Origin: Myxococcota bacterium
GTDB lineage: Bacteria > Myxococcota_A > UBA796
Length of the DNA stretch: 42,618 bases
Reading direction: 5' to 3'
Assembly (NCBI GenBank): GCA_029251165.1
Contig: JAQXDW010000068.1
Coordinates: 1 to 42,618, forward strand
The notes below the pieces were generated by a model. It was not told the DNA's origin. It saw only the letters and a list, made by a program, of their open reading frames with translations, and did no database searches. Both the position numbers and the translations under genes were made by a program. This document shows positions 16,301 through 24,107 of the stretch, one piece after another. Numbering within the stretch: the stretch's first letter is position 1; every line of letters starts with the position of its first letter.

Positions 16301-16650
16301 CCTGGGACGTCACCGGTCAGGAGGCTGCGGGCTGGCCGAAGTTCACCGGCGGCTGGACCCTGGCGAGCCCCTCGGTGGGTGACATCGACGGCGACGGCTA
16401 CCTCGACGTGGTGGTGACCACCCGCGAGGGCTACCTGTTTGCCTGGACGACCCGCGGGCCGGCCGACGCGAAGGTCCACTGGCGCGGAGTTCACCACGAC
16501 AGCCGCAACACCGGCAACTACGAGACCGCCATCCCCACCCAGGCTGGTCCGGCGCTGACGGAAGCGAGCGGCTGCTGCAAGGGCAAGCGCGCGGGCGCAT
16601 GGCTTGTGCTGCCGATGCTGCTGCTTGGTCTCCGCCGACGGCGCCGCTGA
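13369..16650 (+). CDS. Subtilase-like (S8) surface protein with FG-GAP/VCBS propeller and MYXO-CTERM-like tail; atypical active site
   Basis: A 1093-residue exported protein. A short signal segment (about 1-13, ending GHA) is followed by an S8-like domain with catalytic Asp in VAVGDSGI (D88) and His in GTHGTG (H202). The expected GTSMAxP serine motif is absent; the corresponding stretch is SSACATGSAAVTGG (346-359). The oxyanion-hole Asn segment before the YPA motif is also altered (AGVTGDEN). A beta domain follows, then about eight FG-GAP repeats (about 575-1035) with calcium-binding DxDGDG loops, and a tail of GCC, hydrophobic helix and five Arg. Similar FG-GAP subtilases occur in myxobacterial relatives. 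ATG 13369 follows GGAG by 5 nt; an upstream GTG adds 19 residues. It may be a divergent protease or a non-catalytic adhesin. Confidence 0.85.
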   Translation: MLFLALMARPGHAEFPIDPADYAQCGEPDAPELCPDDLNEEWSYLSYVPEHARSSVRAAELELGSGNRVDRAWRTTTGRFDVIVAVGDSGIQWQHSDLMNKVMVNTGELPLPQRADGTTSETYDLNEDGLVNVRDWAEDARVSLDAGRDVADDVLDPSDLIYTFSDDTDDDGNGYVDDIAGWDFFGRDNDPYTEYPDGYGTHGTGVMREVGAEPGNGGDIGVCPNCAILPLRHGDTFITDGNRVAEAIVYAADMGSVGIVLATGALSNSESTERAVAYAWDLDMLVAGVTGDENSYHHNYPAVIERAIYSHSVSHNTNDDDNAVYSYFNTWNCNNFGARLTVVAASSACATGSAAVTGGVIGLIHSAGRDAGLELSAGEVYQLITQTATDINLTEDEQAESKAYPSHEGWDPFYGYGRLDAAAAVESVAAGDIPPIVDITAPRWFENAAQTTIEITGLVSADRAGSYDWTLEIGLGNDPQEWQEIGAGAGTSATEGVLAELDLTSLPTVTLEEADYDEGIIGRLDRVNGPAVTARLQVIDGNGVSGEARKTFFSYNDPDTKPGFPMAIGGSGEASPQLADFDGDGVLEIVVVNGSGQAMILSGAGELWDGWPVRSEILDDLAEDGTGFATGAVPLIHEAFLASPAVGDLDGDGSLEIVAAGITGGLYAWNDDGSLVPGFPTYTIGRAAEEFDVDHTYDQGYAGAPSLYDLDDDGTLEIIAASMDGRLYVFDAAGDNWGDYPIEVCEESLCGNSGTRIITSAAIGDVDNDGDPDIALGGNEAPQDGRYSAAHLYDARTATEHEGWPLLEAGLVNEAVLLPLIGEGHPSSMAMGDMDGDGDLEMMNPVMLGTTSPIHHTGEIAVTTPYYESDFTGGGNADIPALIQLVTNPSFGDLDGDGLPDPILAGVSSIYLAALAARTHIDYQQAVLAWSGVTGEVFEGWPRQTEDVQFLVSPSVADVSGDGKPEVIMGSGGYLMHAWDVTGQEAAGWPKFTGGWTLASPSVGDIDGDGYLDVVVTTREGYLFAWTTRGPADAKVHWRGVHHDSRNTGNYETAIPTQAGPALTEASGCCKGKRAGAWLVLPMLLLGLRRRRR

Positions 16651-16752
16651 GTCACTGCTGTGCCCTTTGCGATGCTCCAGGCGGTCCAGAGCAGGGAAGG
16701 CATGAGCGGTTGCTGAGGCGGTGATATGAGGGCTGCCCGACAGGAGAGCACC

Positions 16753-18357
16753 ATGGCCCGTGTCACCTTGACCATGATCGTGAAGAACGAGGCGGAGCGG
16801 CTGCCCGATGCGCTGCGAAGCGTGGCGGAGGCGGTCGATGAGATCGTCATTGTCGACACGGGCTCCACTGATGACACCGTGACGATCGCCAGAAACGCTG
16901 GCGCGATCGTGGTCCATCACCCGTTCGATGACTTTGCCTCGGCGCGGAACGCCGGGCTGCCAGCGGTGACCGGGGAGTGGATGCTGGTGCTGGATGCTGA
17001 CGAGCGCCTGGCGCCTGGCGGTGCAGCGGTGATCCGTGCGGCTGTCGCAGCGAATGCGCTCGACTGCGGGATGCTCAGCTACCACAACGCCACCACCCTC
17101 TCAGCAGACGCCCCGGCGGTGCTCTCCGGGGCCGCCCGTCGCGGCGTTCCGGTGATGATCGCCCGGCTGTTCCGCAACACTTCGGACTTTCGCTGGGAGG
17201 GGGCGGCCCACGAGACCCCCCGGGCCTGGCTGTCTGCGCCAGGTCGCCGGATTCTGGATCTCGACGCCGCGCTCATTCACTACGGCAGCGCCGTCGAGCT
17301 GATTGCGACCAAGGGCCCCCGGAACCTCCCCCTGCTCCAGCGCCGGGTCGATGCAGACCCCGCCGACTGCTTTGGACGCGTCTACCTCGCGCGCGAGCTG
17401 CTTCGGGCGGAGCGTGCGGAGGATGCCCGAGAGCAGCTCGAGGCGGCATGGCGAATGGTCTCTGCCGACCACCGACAGCGCGGCGAGATCGTCACCCTGG
17501 TGACCCTCCGCACGCTCCAGCAGATCGCCAGCCAGGATCTCTCCGGCGCCTGGGCAACCCTCATGACCGCTGCGGACTGGGGGGCCGCCCACCCCAACCT
17601 CGCCCTGCTCCGCGGCACAGTGCAGGAGCAGATCGCTGCGGGACTGGCGGGAGCAAAGCGCGCAGCCTCGCTGGAGGCTGCCATCGTCTCTCTGCGGTGC
17701 TGCCCCGACTTCGCAGGACATCGACTGGTCGAGGAGGTCATCCCCGGTGCGATGACCTGGGCTGTGCAGACCCGGCTGGGAAGCTGCTACCAGGCGCTCG
17801 GGCAGGAAGACGCAGCCCGTGCGGCGTTTCAGACCGCCTTCCAAGGCAACCCTGCGCTGCAGGAGGCGAGACTGGGGCTGGCGGAGGCGATCGTGGAGAC
17901 CGATCCGGAGCGCAGCCTGCGCCTGCTGGAGCCCATCCTGGCTGAGGCCGGAGTGGACGGCTGGCTGCTGAAGTCTGCGGCCCACGAGGTGAGGGGAGAA
18001 GACCACGACATGGCCCGTGCCCTGATGCAGGGACTCCAGCACATCCGTGAGGGCTTCTCTGCACCACACCGACGCGCGCTGATGGACGAGCTGGTCTCGC
18101 TGATCGGGATCCTTCAAGGCGCGCCCCGTCCGGGTCGCGGTGCGATCGGTGCGCTGTCGGGGCTGATGAGCGGCTACCCGCCGTCGGCAGGAGCGTGCTT
18201 TCCGGCTCCCCCGGGCTCTCCGACAGCCCGACGGCTCGAGAAGATCATCGCCTACCTCCGCCTCCGAGGAGAGCAGCAGCTCCTCGCTGCCCTGGCGGGC
18301 CCGCCGATGGAGGCTCTCTTTCCAGGCATCGGGTGGCTGCTGAGAGCGAACGGCTGA
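16753..18357 (+). CDS. Family 2 glycosyltransferase with C-terminal TPR-like repeats
   Basis: A 534-residue cytosolic protein. Residues 1 to about 215 form a GT2 (GT-A fold) domain: MIVKNEAERL at the start, VDTGSTDDT for nucleotide-sugar binding and the DxD-type DADERL. These precede the FASARNAGL and WEGAAHE segments typical of SunS/YkuI-like GT2 enzymes. The remaining 320 residues are Ala/Leu-rich helical hairpins like TPRs, for example LGSCYQALGQEDAARAAFQT. The GT2 plus TPR form is common in envelope or protein glycosylation, but donor and acceptor cannot be named. Start ATG 16753 follows GGAGAGCACC. A GATATG -10-like element lies near 16722. Confidence 0.82.
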   Translation: MARVTLTMIVKNEAERLPDALRSVAEAVDEIVIVDTGSTDDTVTIARNAGAIVVHHPFDDFASARNAGLPAVTGEWMLVLDADERLAPGGAAVIRAAVAANALDCGMLSYHNATTLSADAPAVLSGAARRGVPVMIARLFRNTSDFRWEGAAHETPRAWLSAPGRRILDLDAALIHYGSAVELIATKGPRNLPLLQRRVDADPADCFGRVYLARELLRAERAEDAREQLEAAWRMVSADHRQRGEIVTLVTLRTLQQIASQDLSGAWATLMTAADWGAAHPNLALLRGTVQEQIAAGLAGAKRAASLEAAIVSLRCCPDFAGHRLVEEVIPGAMTWAVQTRLGSCYQALGQEDAARAAFQTAFQGNPALQEARLGLAEAIVETDPERSLRLLEPILAEAGVDGWLLKSAAHEVRGEDHDMARALMQGLQHIREGFSAPHRRALMDELVSLIGILQGAPRPGRGAIGALSGLMSGYPPSAGACFPAPPGSPTARRLEKIIAYLRLRGEQQLLAALAGPPMEALFPGIGWLLRANG

Positions 18358-18420
18358 TCAGCACAATGTGGGGCGACGAAGCTGGGGTGCGATAAGCTCG
18401 CGACTCACCCGGAGGACCTC

Positions 18421-19719
18421 GTGCGCCGCGCGCTCCCCCTGCTCATTCTGCTTGCTCCCTTGCTCACCCTGGCATCGCCGGACGCTCACGCTCCTGCTGC
18501 CGCGGAGAGCGGAGACTCCATGATCCTGCTGCTGTCGGTCCTCGGGCTGATCTCAGCGGCCTACCTGCTGACCCACTTCATCGTCGATCGGCTCCAGAAG
18601 TGGCTGCTGTTTGTCTCCGGTGCGGAGTACATCCTGCTTGGCCTCGTGCTCTCCCAGAGCCAGGTGCTCGGTGAGCTGTCGTCCCTCTCCTCGATGATCG
18701 CCCTGGCTGCCGGCTGGATCGGGCTGCTGTACGGCATGGAGCTGGACATCCGGAAGATGCTCTCTGAGATCGACTACTCGACGCGGATGTCGGTGGTCGA
18801 TGTGCTGTTCACCGGTGGTGGTGTGGCCGTCTGCGGCTACCTGTTCTTTCACCACGGCCTGAGCCTGCCGGCAGATGAGTCGGCGCTGGCGGGAGGTGTG
18901 CTCGGCTGCACGGCGGCTGCGGGCTCGTCTTCAGCCGTCGACCTGCTCATTGAGCGGTATCGTTCCGCAGAGAATGGCCTGCTCGCCCTGCTCCGGCGGA
19001 CCGCTCAGCTCTCTGATGCCCTGGCGATCCTGGCCTTCGGGGTGCTGATGTGCGTCTTCCATCAAGGCGAGACCCTCACGGAGACACCGCCAGCAGTCAG
19101 CGACTGGGTGCTGTTCACCGGCCTGCTCGGGGTCGGGCTGGGCTGGCTGTTTGCGGCATTTCTGGGGGACGACACCTCTGAGAACTCTCGGTTCCTCGCC
19201 CTGGTCGGCATCATCGCGTTTGCCTCCGGCGCAGCGTTCTTCCTGAACCTCTCGATCCTCACGGTCAATCTCCTGCTCGGCCTCGTGCTCATCAACACCC
19301 GCCAGGGGCGCGATGCGCATGCCACCCTGAAGAACACCGCCCGACCGCTGTCGCTGATCTTGTTGGTCTGCGCCGGGCTGCTGTGGGCACCTGTCGAGCC
19401 GATCCCAGCCCTGATCGCGGCGGGTGGCTACCTTTCGCTGCGCATGGTGTTCAAGGCACTGGGCTGCTTCATCGCCAGCATCGGCACCCCGCTGCGCCGG
19501 GATCTGTTTCGTGGCCTGATGGCCCAGGGGCACGTCGCGGTCGCCATCGCGGTCTCGCTGCGGCTGTTCTACGACGGAGAGGCTGCGGAGCTGGCCTACA
19601 CCGCGATCCTGGTCTCGGTGGTGGTCAATGAGCTGTTCGCCTCCCGTCTCCTCAAGGGGCTGCTGGTGGATGCCGGGGATGTCCGTCAGGACATCTCGCT
19701 GTCTCGGGAGGTGGTCTGA
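18421..19719 (+). CDS. CPA2-type cation:proton antiporter, first of a three-gene operon
   Basis: A 432-residue polytopic membrane protein. After a conventional signal or first helix (about 1-22) and a short Pro/Ala/Glu-rich stretch come 11 to 12 hydrophobic helices. Family marks are ILLGLVLSQ near residue 72, GCTAAAGSSSAVDL (162-174, the SST-like unwound helix) and QLSDALAIL with acidic D199 in the ion-binding position. These fit the KefB/NhaA-like CPA2 fold, which exchanges Na+ or K+ for H+. No cytosolic KTN/TrkA-N regulatory domain is present. The GTG start follows GGAGG (18411-18415) by 5 nt. Its TGA overlaps the ATG of the next, much larger antiporter fusion (TGATG), implying translational coupling and perhaps a heteromeric complex. 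Ion specificity is unknown. Confidence 0.82.
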   Translation: MRRALPLLILLAPLLTLASPDAHAPAAAESGDSMILLLSVLGLISAAYLLTHFIVDRLQKWLLFVSGAEYILLGLVLSQSQVLGELSSLSSMIALAAGWIGLLYGMELDIRKMLSEIDYSTRMSVVDVLFTGGGVAVCGYLFFHHGLSLPADESALAGGVLGCTAAAGSSSAVDLLIERYRSAENGLLALLRRTAQLSDALAILAFGVLMCVFHQGETLTETPPAVSDWVLFTGLLGVGLGWLFAAFLGDDTSENSRFLALVGIIAFASGAAFFLNLSILTVNLLLGLVLINTRQGRDAHATLKNTARPLSLILLVCAGLLWAPVEPIPALIAAGGYLSLRMVFKALGCFIASIGTPLRRDLFRGLMAQGHVAVAIAVSLRLFYDGEAAELAYTAILVSVVVNELFASRLLKGLLVDAGDVRQDISLSREVV

Positions 19720-22700
19720 TGGCTGGAGGAGGCGGTCACAGCGTCGACTTTGTCCGCAAGGGCATGATCGTCGGCGCCCTGTTTGGCGCGATGTTCTTGA
19801 TGTACCGGTACGCGGTTCCATCCGAGTCCCCGGATCCGACCGGTCTGCTGGCCCTCGGCTTTGTTGTCCTGGCGGCGTTCCTGATCGGAGAGCTGGTCGA
19901 GGTCATCAAGCTTCCCCACATCACTGGCTACCTGCTGGCGGGGCTTGCGCTGGGGCCGAGCGTGGCGCACACCTTCCATGGGGCGCTGCCGCCGCCATTT
20001 GACGTCGGCATCCTCAACGAGAACGTCATCGGACAGCTCGGGATCCTCAACGATCTCGCCCTGCCGCTGATCTGCCTGACGGCGGGCGGCGCGCTGGATG
20101 TGCCGTCGATCCGTAAGGCAATAAAGCCCATCCTTGGCTTGCTCACGGGGCAGACGATCCTGATGTTCGTCGGCTGCATTGGGCTGGTCTACCTCATCTC
20201 CGGTCCGCTGCCGTTTCTGAAGATGGATGCTCTGGCTGACCTGCCGATGTCGGGCATCCTGGCGATCGGTGCGGTGGTCGGCTCGATCTCGCTGGCGACC
20301 TCTGATGCTGCGACCATCGCGATCATCGTCTCCACACGGGCGAAGGGACCGCTGAGCACCAACGCCCTGTCTGTGGCGGTCCTCAAGGACATCCTCGTCG
20401 TCATCTTCTTCTCTGCGAGCACGGCGTTTGCCGTCGGCGCGCTGGGGACTGGAGAGGCGGCGAGCTTCGCGGACTCGATGATCGGGATCGGGCTGAGCGT
20501 GGTGATGGGGCTGGGGCTGGGGTGGGGGATTCACCTGTACCTGAAGTACATCAACGCTGAGGTGCTGCTGTTCCTGGTCGCGATGATCTACACGATGACC
20601 TTCGTCGCAGACAGCCTCGGAGCCGAGTCAGCGCTGATGTTCATCGCCGCTGGATTCATCGCGGCAAACTACTCTGAGCACGGCGATCGGCTGATCTCAG
20701 AGGTCGAGCGGCTGTCGATGCCCGTGTTTGTGGTGTTCTTCACCCTCGCTGGCGCAAAGCTGCACCTCGACGTGCTGGTCAGCATGGCCGGCTTCGCCCT
20801 CGCTCTCGTCGCGGTGCGGACTGCGGCGTTCTACGTCGGCTGCCGGGTGGGCGGTGTGCTGACCGGCGCGGATCCGGCCAGCGTGAAGTACGGATGGATG
20901 ACCTTCGTCTCTCAGGCTGGTCTGGCGATCACCTTGGCCGACACGATGCCGGGTACCTACGGGCCTGAGATCGGCGGTGCGCTGTTCTCGTTCCTGCTGG
21001 CTGGTGTCGCGGTCCATGAGCTGATCGGTCCGGCGATGCTTCAGTTTGCGCTGGACAAGGCTGGAGAGATTCCCCACGGAGAGCCCGACGAGGCTGCGGC
21101 TGATGAGCCGGCATCGACTCCGGCTGGACCGGCACCGACCTGGCAGCCGATGGAGGCCATCGACGATCCGTGGGGCGCTCCGCTCAACATCGGCTCTCCA
21201 GCACTCCAGCGAGAGGCCGAGTCGCTTGAGGTGAGCCTCCACAGCATGGTCGAGTCGGTCATTCGAGGCGAGCTCGTTCCCCACCGGGCTTCTGCGGAGC
21301 AGCACCTCCGGGATCTACAGCAGGTCTTCCTGCGGGAGCACCGGCAGATCATCGTAGCCTCTCAGACCATTGAGACCGACAAGGCGGTCCGGCAGGGGCT
21401 CTCTCGTCTCGCTCAGCAGTGGCGTGCGCTGGTCGCGGCGCGCTCTCAGGGGTTCTCCAGCCGAGCCTGGGTGCCGATGTCCCTGGTCGCTCAGCTCGAC
21501 GCACGGGCGGAGGACTGTCCAGAGCTCATCAGCGCCCCGCTTGAGCCTGAGACCCTCACCCCCCGCGAGGAGTCTCGGATCATGGCCTCCCGGCGCACGG
21601 CCCTTCGCGGGGTCCACCGGGTCCGAAGTGTAGAGCGAGCGGTCAACCTCCGTGCGCTGTTCCGCTACCACCTCAGCGGACTTGCTCCGCAGCGTCTCGA
21701 GGCGGTCAGCGCCGCGGTCGGGCATGGTGAGCTGGTCCTCGCCGAAGAGATCGGCGCGCTGTACGATGAAATCTCCGCGGCATTGATCAGCGCCGCAGCG
21801 CACTCCGAGCATCCCCAGGCAGCCCTCTGGGCGCTCCGTGGAACGGTCCGGACGGCGTTCCAGCGCATCGATTCCGCACTCGGTGAGCGCTATGAAGGGG
21901 GGAGAGTCGCCATCATCGAGGCCCTCGGGGGCGGCATGCGGGCGATCAAGGCAGACCTGCCGATCATCGGAACCCTCGATCTGCCCGCGCGGCATCGTCG
22001 CTTTGGGCGGGTCTTCAGGGAGCGCAACCAGGGCATCCAGACCCTCACCGAGGGCGTCGGTGCGGCCTCTGATGCGCTGGTTGCCCGGTACAATACGCTG
22101 GAGCTGATGCTGGAGGTCGCCGCCCTCAATGCCAGCGCCCTGGATGCCGCTGAGCAGTACGGCCAGCAGCTCTCCGCGCGCATCACTGCGGACGGAATTC
22201 AGCCGGTACAGCGCACCATCAATGGACTGTCCCAAGCCCTGGAGGGGGGAGAGGCGCTGCTGAAGGCGGGCCTCCCCGGCACAGAGCTGGTCGGGAAGCT
22301 CCGAGAAGCCGCCACACCGCTGCTGTCTCGGATTGCAGAAGAAGCTGAGCTCACCGCAGTGCTGCGGGCTGAGTTGCTGTCACCGACGGCCAGCAGCGAC
22401 CTGCTCGATGCCTTGCTCAAGACCAGCCAGCAGCTCTCTCCGAGCTACATTGTCCCGGTCGGGGAGCTGATCTCTGAGGATGGCCACCTGTTCAGCGCCG
22501 AGGTCATCGAGGTCCCCCTCCAGAAGCTGATCGTATCTGCGATTGAGACGGCGGTCAGCCGGCGGCTCACCGAGGCCTCTCGGATGCTGGCGGAGCAGCT
22601 GGAGGAGAGCGATCGTCAGCTCGCGGAGCTTCAGCGCGTCATTCCGTTCAACGTCGAGCTGGCGTGCTCCGAGCTTGAGGTCTACGACGGCCCGGTTCCT

Positions 22701-24107
22701 GAAGAGGGCCTCGAGCTGGTCCGAGAGATGCTGCTCGGTGCGATCCGGCGAAACCACGATCGCATGACCCGGCTCCTGGAGGAGCTCTCCCCGCTTGCTG
22801 TGGCATCTGCTGAGGCGATCCCTGCGGCGGTTGTCGAAGAGCTGGAGATTCTCGGCCAGAAGCTCAGAGATGGCGACCACAACGAGCTGAGGCGACTGTC
22901 GCTGACGGACGAGGACGTCGGGCGGCGGTTTGTTGAGCGTGCGGAGGAGTGGGGCGGCCTGCTGTCTCAGGCCGGGCACCAGCTGGAGGCGGCCTTCCTC
23001 ATCGCCCTCGGTGAGGATCGTCTGGAGGATCTTCGCATCTTCCTTGGCCTCCCGGGTGGCCGCGAGCTGCACCTCAAGGAAGCACTGACCCCGCCAGCGG
23101 TCGACCATGCTCCGACGGTCTACCAGAGGCTGTTTACCGACGGCGAGCTGGATGCTGGAGATGTCCTCATCGGACGCGAGGCGCTCATCGTGCGGGCCGC
23201 TCAGGCTCTCAACGGCGCACCTGGTCAGCTCCGAACGGTGGCCATCCTCGGGCAGAGGGGAGCCGGACTCCGGGCGGTAGCGCTCGCGGCAGTGCGGGGC
23301 ATGCCGAGCCTCCGACGGCGGACGCTCAACAAACCGCCGACGGTCGAGGACATCGCGCAATGGTTCCCCGTCGAGCCCGGGAGTGTGGTCCTCATCGAGG
23401 GTCTCCACTGGATGCTCTCGCCGCTCCCCGGCGGCGCTGCACCCCTGCGGCGGTTCATCCAGGGGGTGCTCGACGATGCCGGACAGAGCGCCTGGCTCCT
23501 GGTCGCCGAGGAGAGCGTCTGGGACAGTGCTGGGCTGCGCTCTCCGCTGTCCGCTGCGTTCTCCGAAGAGATCATCGTGCCGCCGATGGCCCCGGCGCAG
23601 CTCCAGGCCGCGATGCTCACCCGGCATGCCATGAGCGGCTACACGCTGCGATTTGAGGCCAGTGAGGACCTCGGCTGGCAGCTTCGCTACCTGCTCCGTC
23701 GGACCAATGATGCCCGTCGGCGGACCCAGGAGGCGTGGTTTGACACCCTCCACATGGCCTGTGGTGGTCAGCCCCTGGAGGCCCTGCCGCTGTGGCTGGC
23801 ATCCATCCAGCGGGTCGATGAGGCGGCGGGCGTTATCCGAATGGGCCCGGTTCCCCGACCGGCACGAGGGCGCCTCTCTCGCTTGTCTGAGGACGATCTG
23901 CTCTTGCTGCGGGCCGCGCTGCGGCAGGGCTGGCTCGACATCGACTGCTGCGCCAGCCTGTTCCGCATCGATGAGCAGACCGCCCGTGCGCGACTGGCGG
24001 GGCTTGCTGGCATGGGGCTGCTGGAGGGCGAGGGCGGCTGCTACAGCATCACCGCTCACCTTCACGGTCCGCTGTGTGCGGTGCTCTCTGAGCGGAGGTG
24101 GCTGTGA
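19719..24107 (+). CDS. Giant fusion: CPA2 antiporter, long helical cytosolic region, degenerate STAND/AAA-like ATPase and C-terminal helical domain
   Basis: A 1462-residue protein. Residues about 40-445 form a CPA2 antiporter with KLPHITGYLLAGLALGP (64-80), ATSDAAT (193-199) and VLKDILVVIFF (221-231, ion-site D224). A Pro/Ala/Glu linker (450-480) leads to about 640 residues of helical, partly coiled-coil sequence without a recognised domain. A STAND-like NTPase module follows: AILGQRGAGL (1175-1184) sits where a P-loop belongs but lacks GK[ST], and VVLIEGLHW (1223-1231) resembles the STAND Walker B with LHW. A C-terminal winged-helix-like part reads LARLAGLAGMGLLEGE-like. Nucleotide binding is therefore doubtful. 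Start and stop both overlap neighbours by TGATG. The ATPase-like part may act as a regulator in place of the usual KTN domain; this is inference. Confidence 0.85.
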   Translation: MAGGGGHSVDFVRKGMIVGALFGAMFLMYRYAVPSESPDPTGLLALGFVVLAAFLIGELVEVIKLPHITGYLLAGLALGPSVAHTFHGALPPPFDVGILNENVIGQLGILNDLALPLICLTAGGALDVPSIRKAIKPILGLLTGQTILMFVGCIGLVYLISGPLPFLKMDALADLPMSGILAIGAVVGSISLATSDAATIAIIVSTRAKGPLSTNALSVAVLKDILVVIFFSASTAFAVGALGTGEAASFADSMIGIGLSVVMGLGLGWGIHLYLKYINAEVLLFLVAMIYTMTFVADSLGAESALMFIAAGFIAANYSEHGDRLISEVERLSMPVFVVFFTLAGAKLHLDVLVSMAGFALALVAVRTAAFYVGCRVGGVLTGADPASVKYGWMTFVSQAGLAITLADTMPGTYGPEIGGALFSFLLAGVAVHELIGPAMLQFALDKAGEIPHGEPDEAAADEPASTPAGPAPTWQPMEAIDDPWGAPLNIGSPALQREAESLEVSLHSMVESVIRGELVPHRASAEQHLRDLQQVFLREHRQIIVASQTIETDKAVRQGLSRLAQQWRALVAARSQGFSSRAWVPMSLVAQLDARAEDCPELISAPLEPETLTPREESRIMASRRTALRGVHRVRSVERAVNLRALFRYHLSGLAPQRLEAVSAAVGHGELVLAEEIGALYDEISAALISAAAHSEHPQAALWALRGTVRTAFQRIDSALGERYEGGRVAIIEALGGGMRAIKADLPIIGTLDLPARHRRFGRVFRERNQGIQTLTEGVGAASDALVARYNTLELMLEVAALNASALDAAEQYGQQLSARITADGIQPVQRTINGLSQALEGGEALLKAGLPGTELVGKLREAATPLLSRIAEEAELTAVLRAELLSPTASSDLLDALLKTSQQLSPSYIVPVGELISEDGHLFSAEVIEVPLQKLIVSAIETAVSRRLTEASRMLAEQLEESDRQLAELQRVIPFNVELACSELEVYDGPVPEEGLELVREMLLGAIRRNHDRMTRLLEELSPLAVASAEAIPAAVVEELEILGQKLRDGDHNELRRLSLTDEDVGRRFVERAEEWGGLLSQAGHQLEAAFLIALGEDRLEDLRIFLGLPGGRELHLKEALTPPAVDHAPTVYQRLFTDGELDAGDVLIGREALIVRAAQALNGAPGQLRTVAILGQRGAGLRAVALAAVRGMPSLRRRTLNKPPTVEDIAQWFPVEPGSVVLIEGLHWMLSPLPGGAAPLRRFIQGVLDDAGQSAWLLVAEESVWDSAGLRSPLSAAFSEEIIVPPMAPAQLQAAMLTRHAMSGYTLRFEASEDLGWQLRYLLRRTNDARRRTQEAWFDTLHMACGGQPLEALPLWLASIQRVDEAAGVIRMGPVPRPARGRLSRLSEDDLLLLRAALRQGWLDIDCCASLFRIDEQTARARLAGLAGMGLLEGEGGCYSITAHLHGPLCAVLSERRWL

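Noticed and set aside
22380..24065. A 561-codon minus-strand open frame opposite the antiporter fusion
   Set aside because: It has no motif or ribosome site and lies wholly within the coding region of the fusion.
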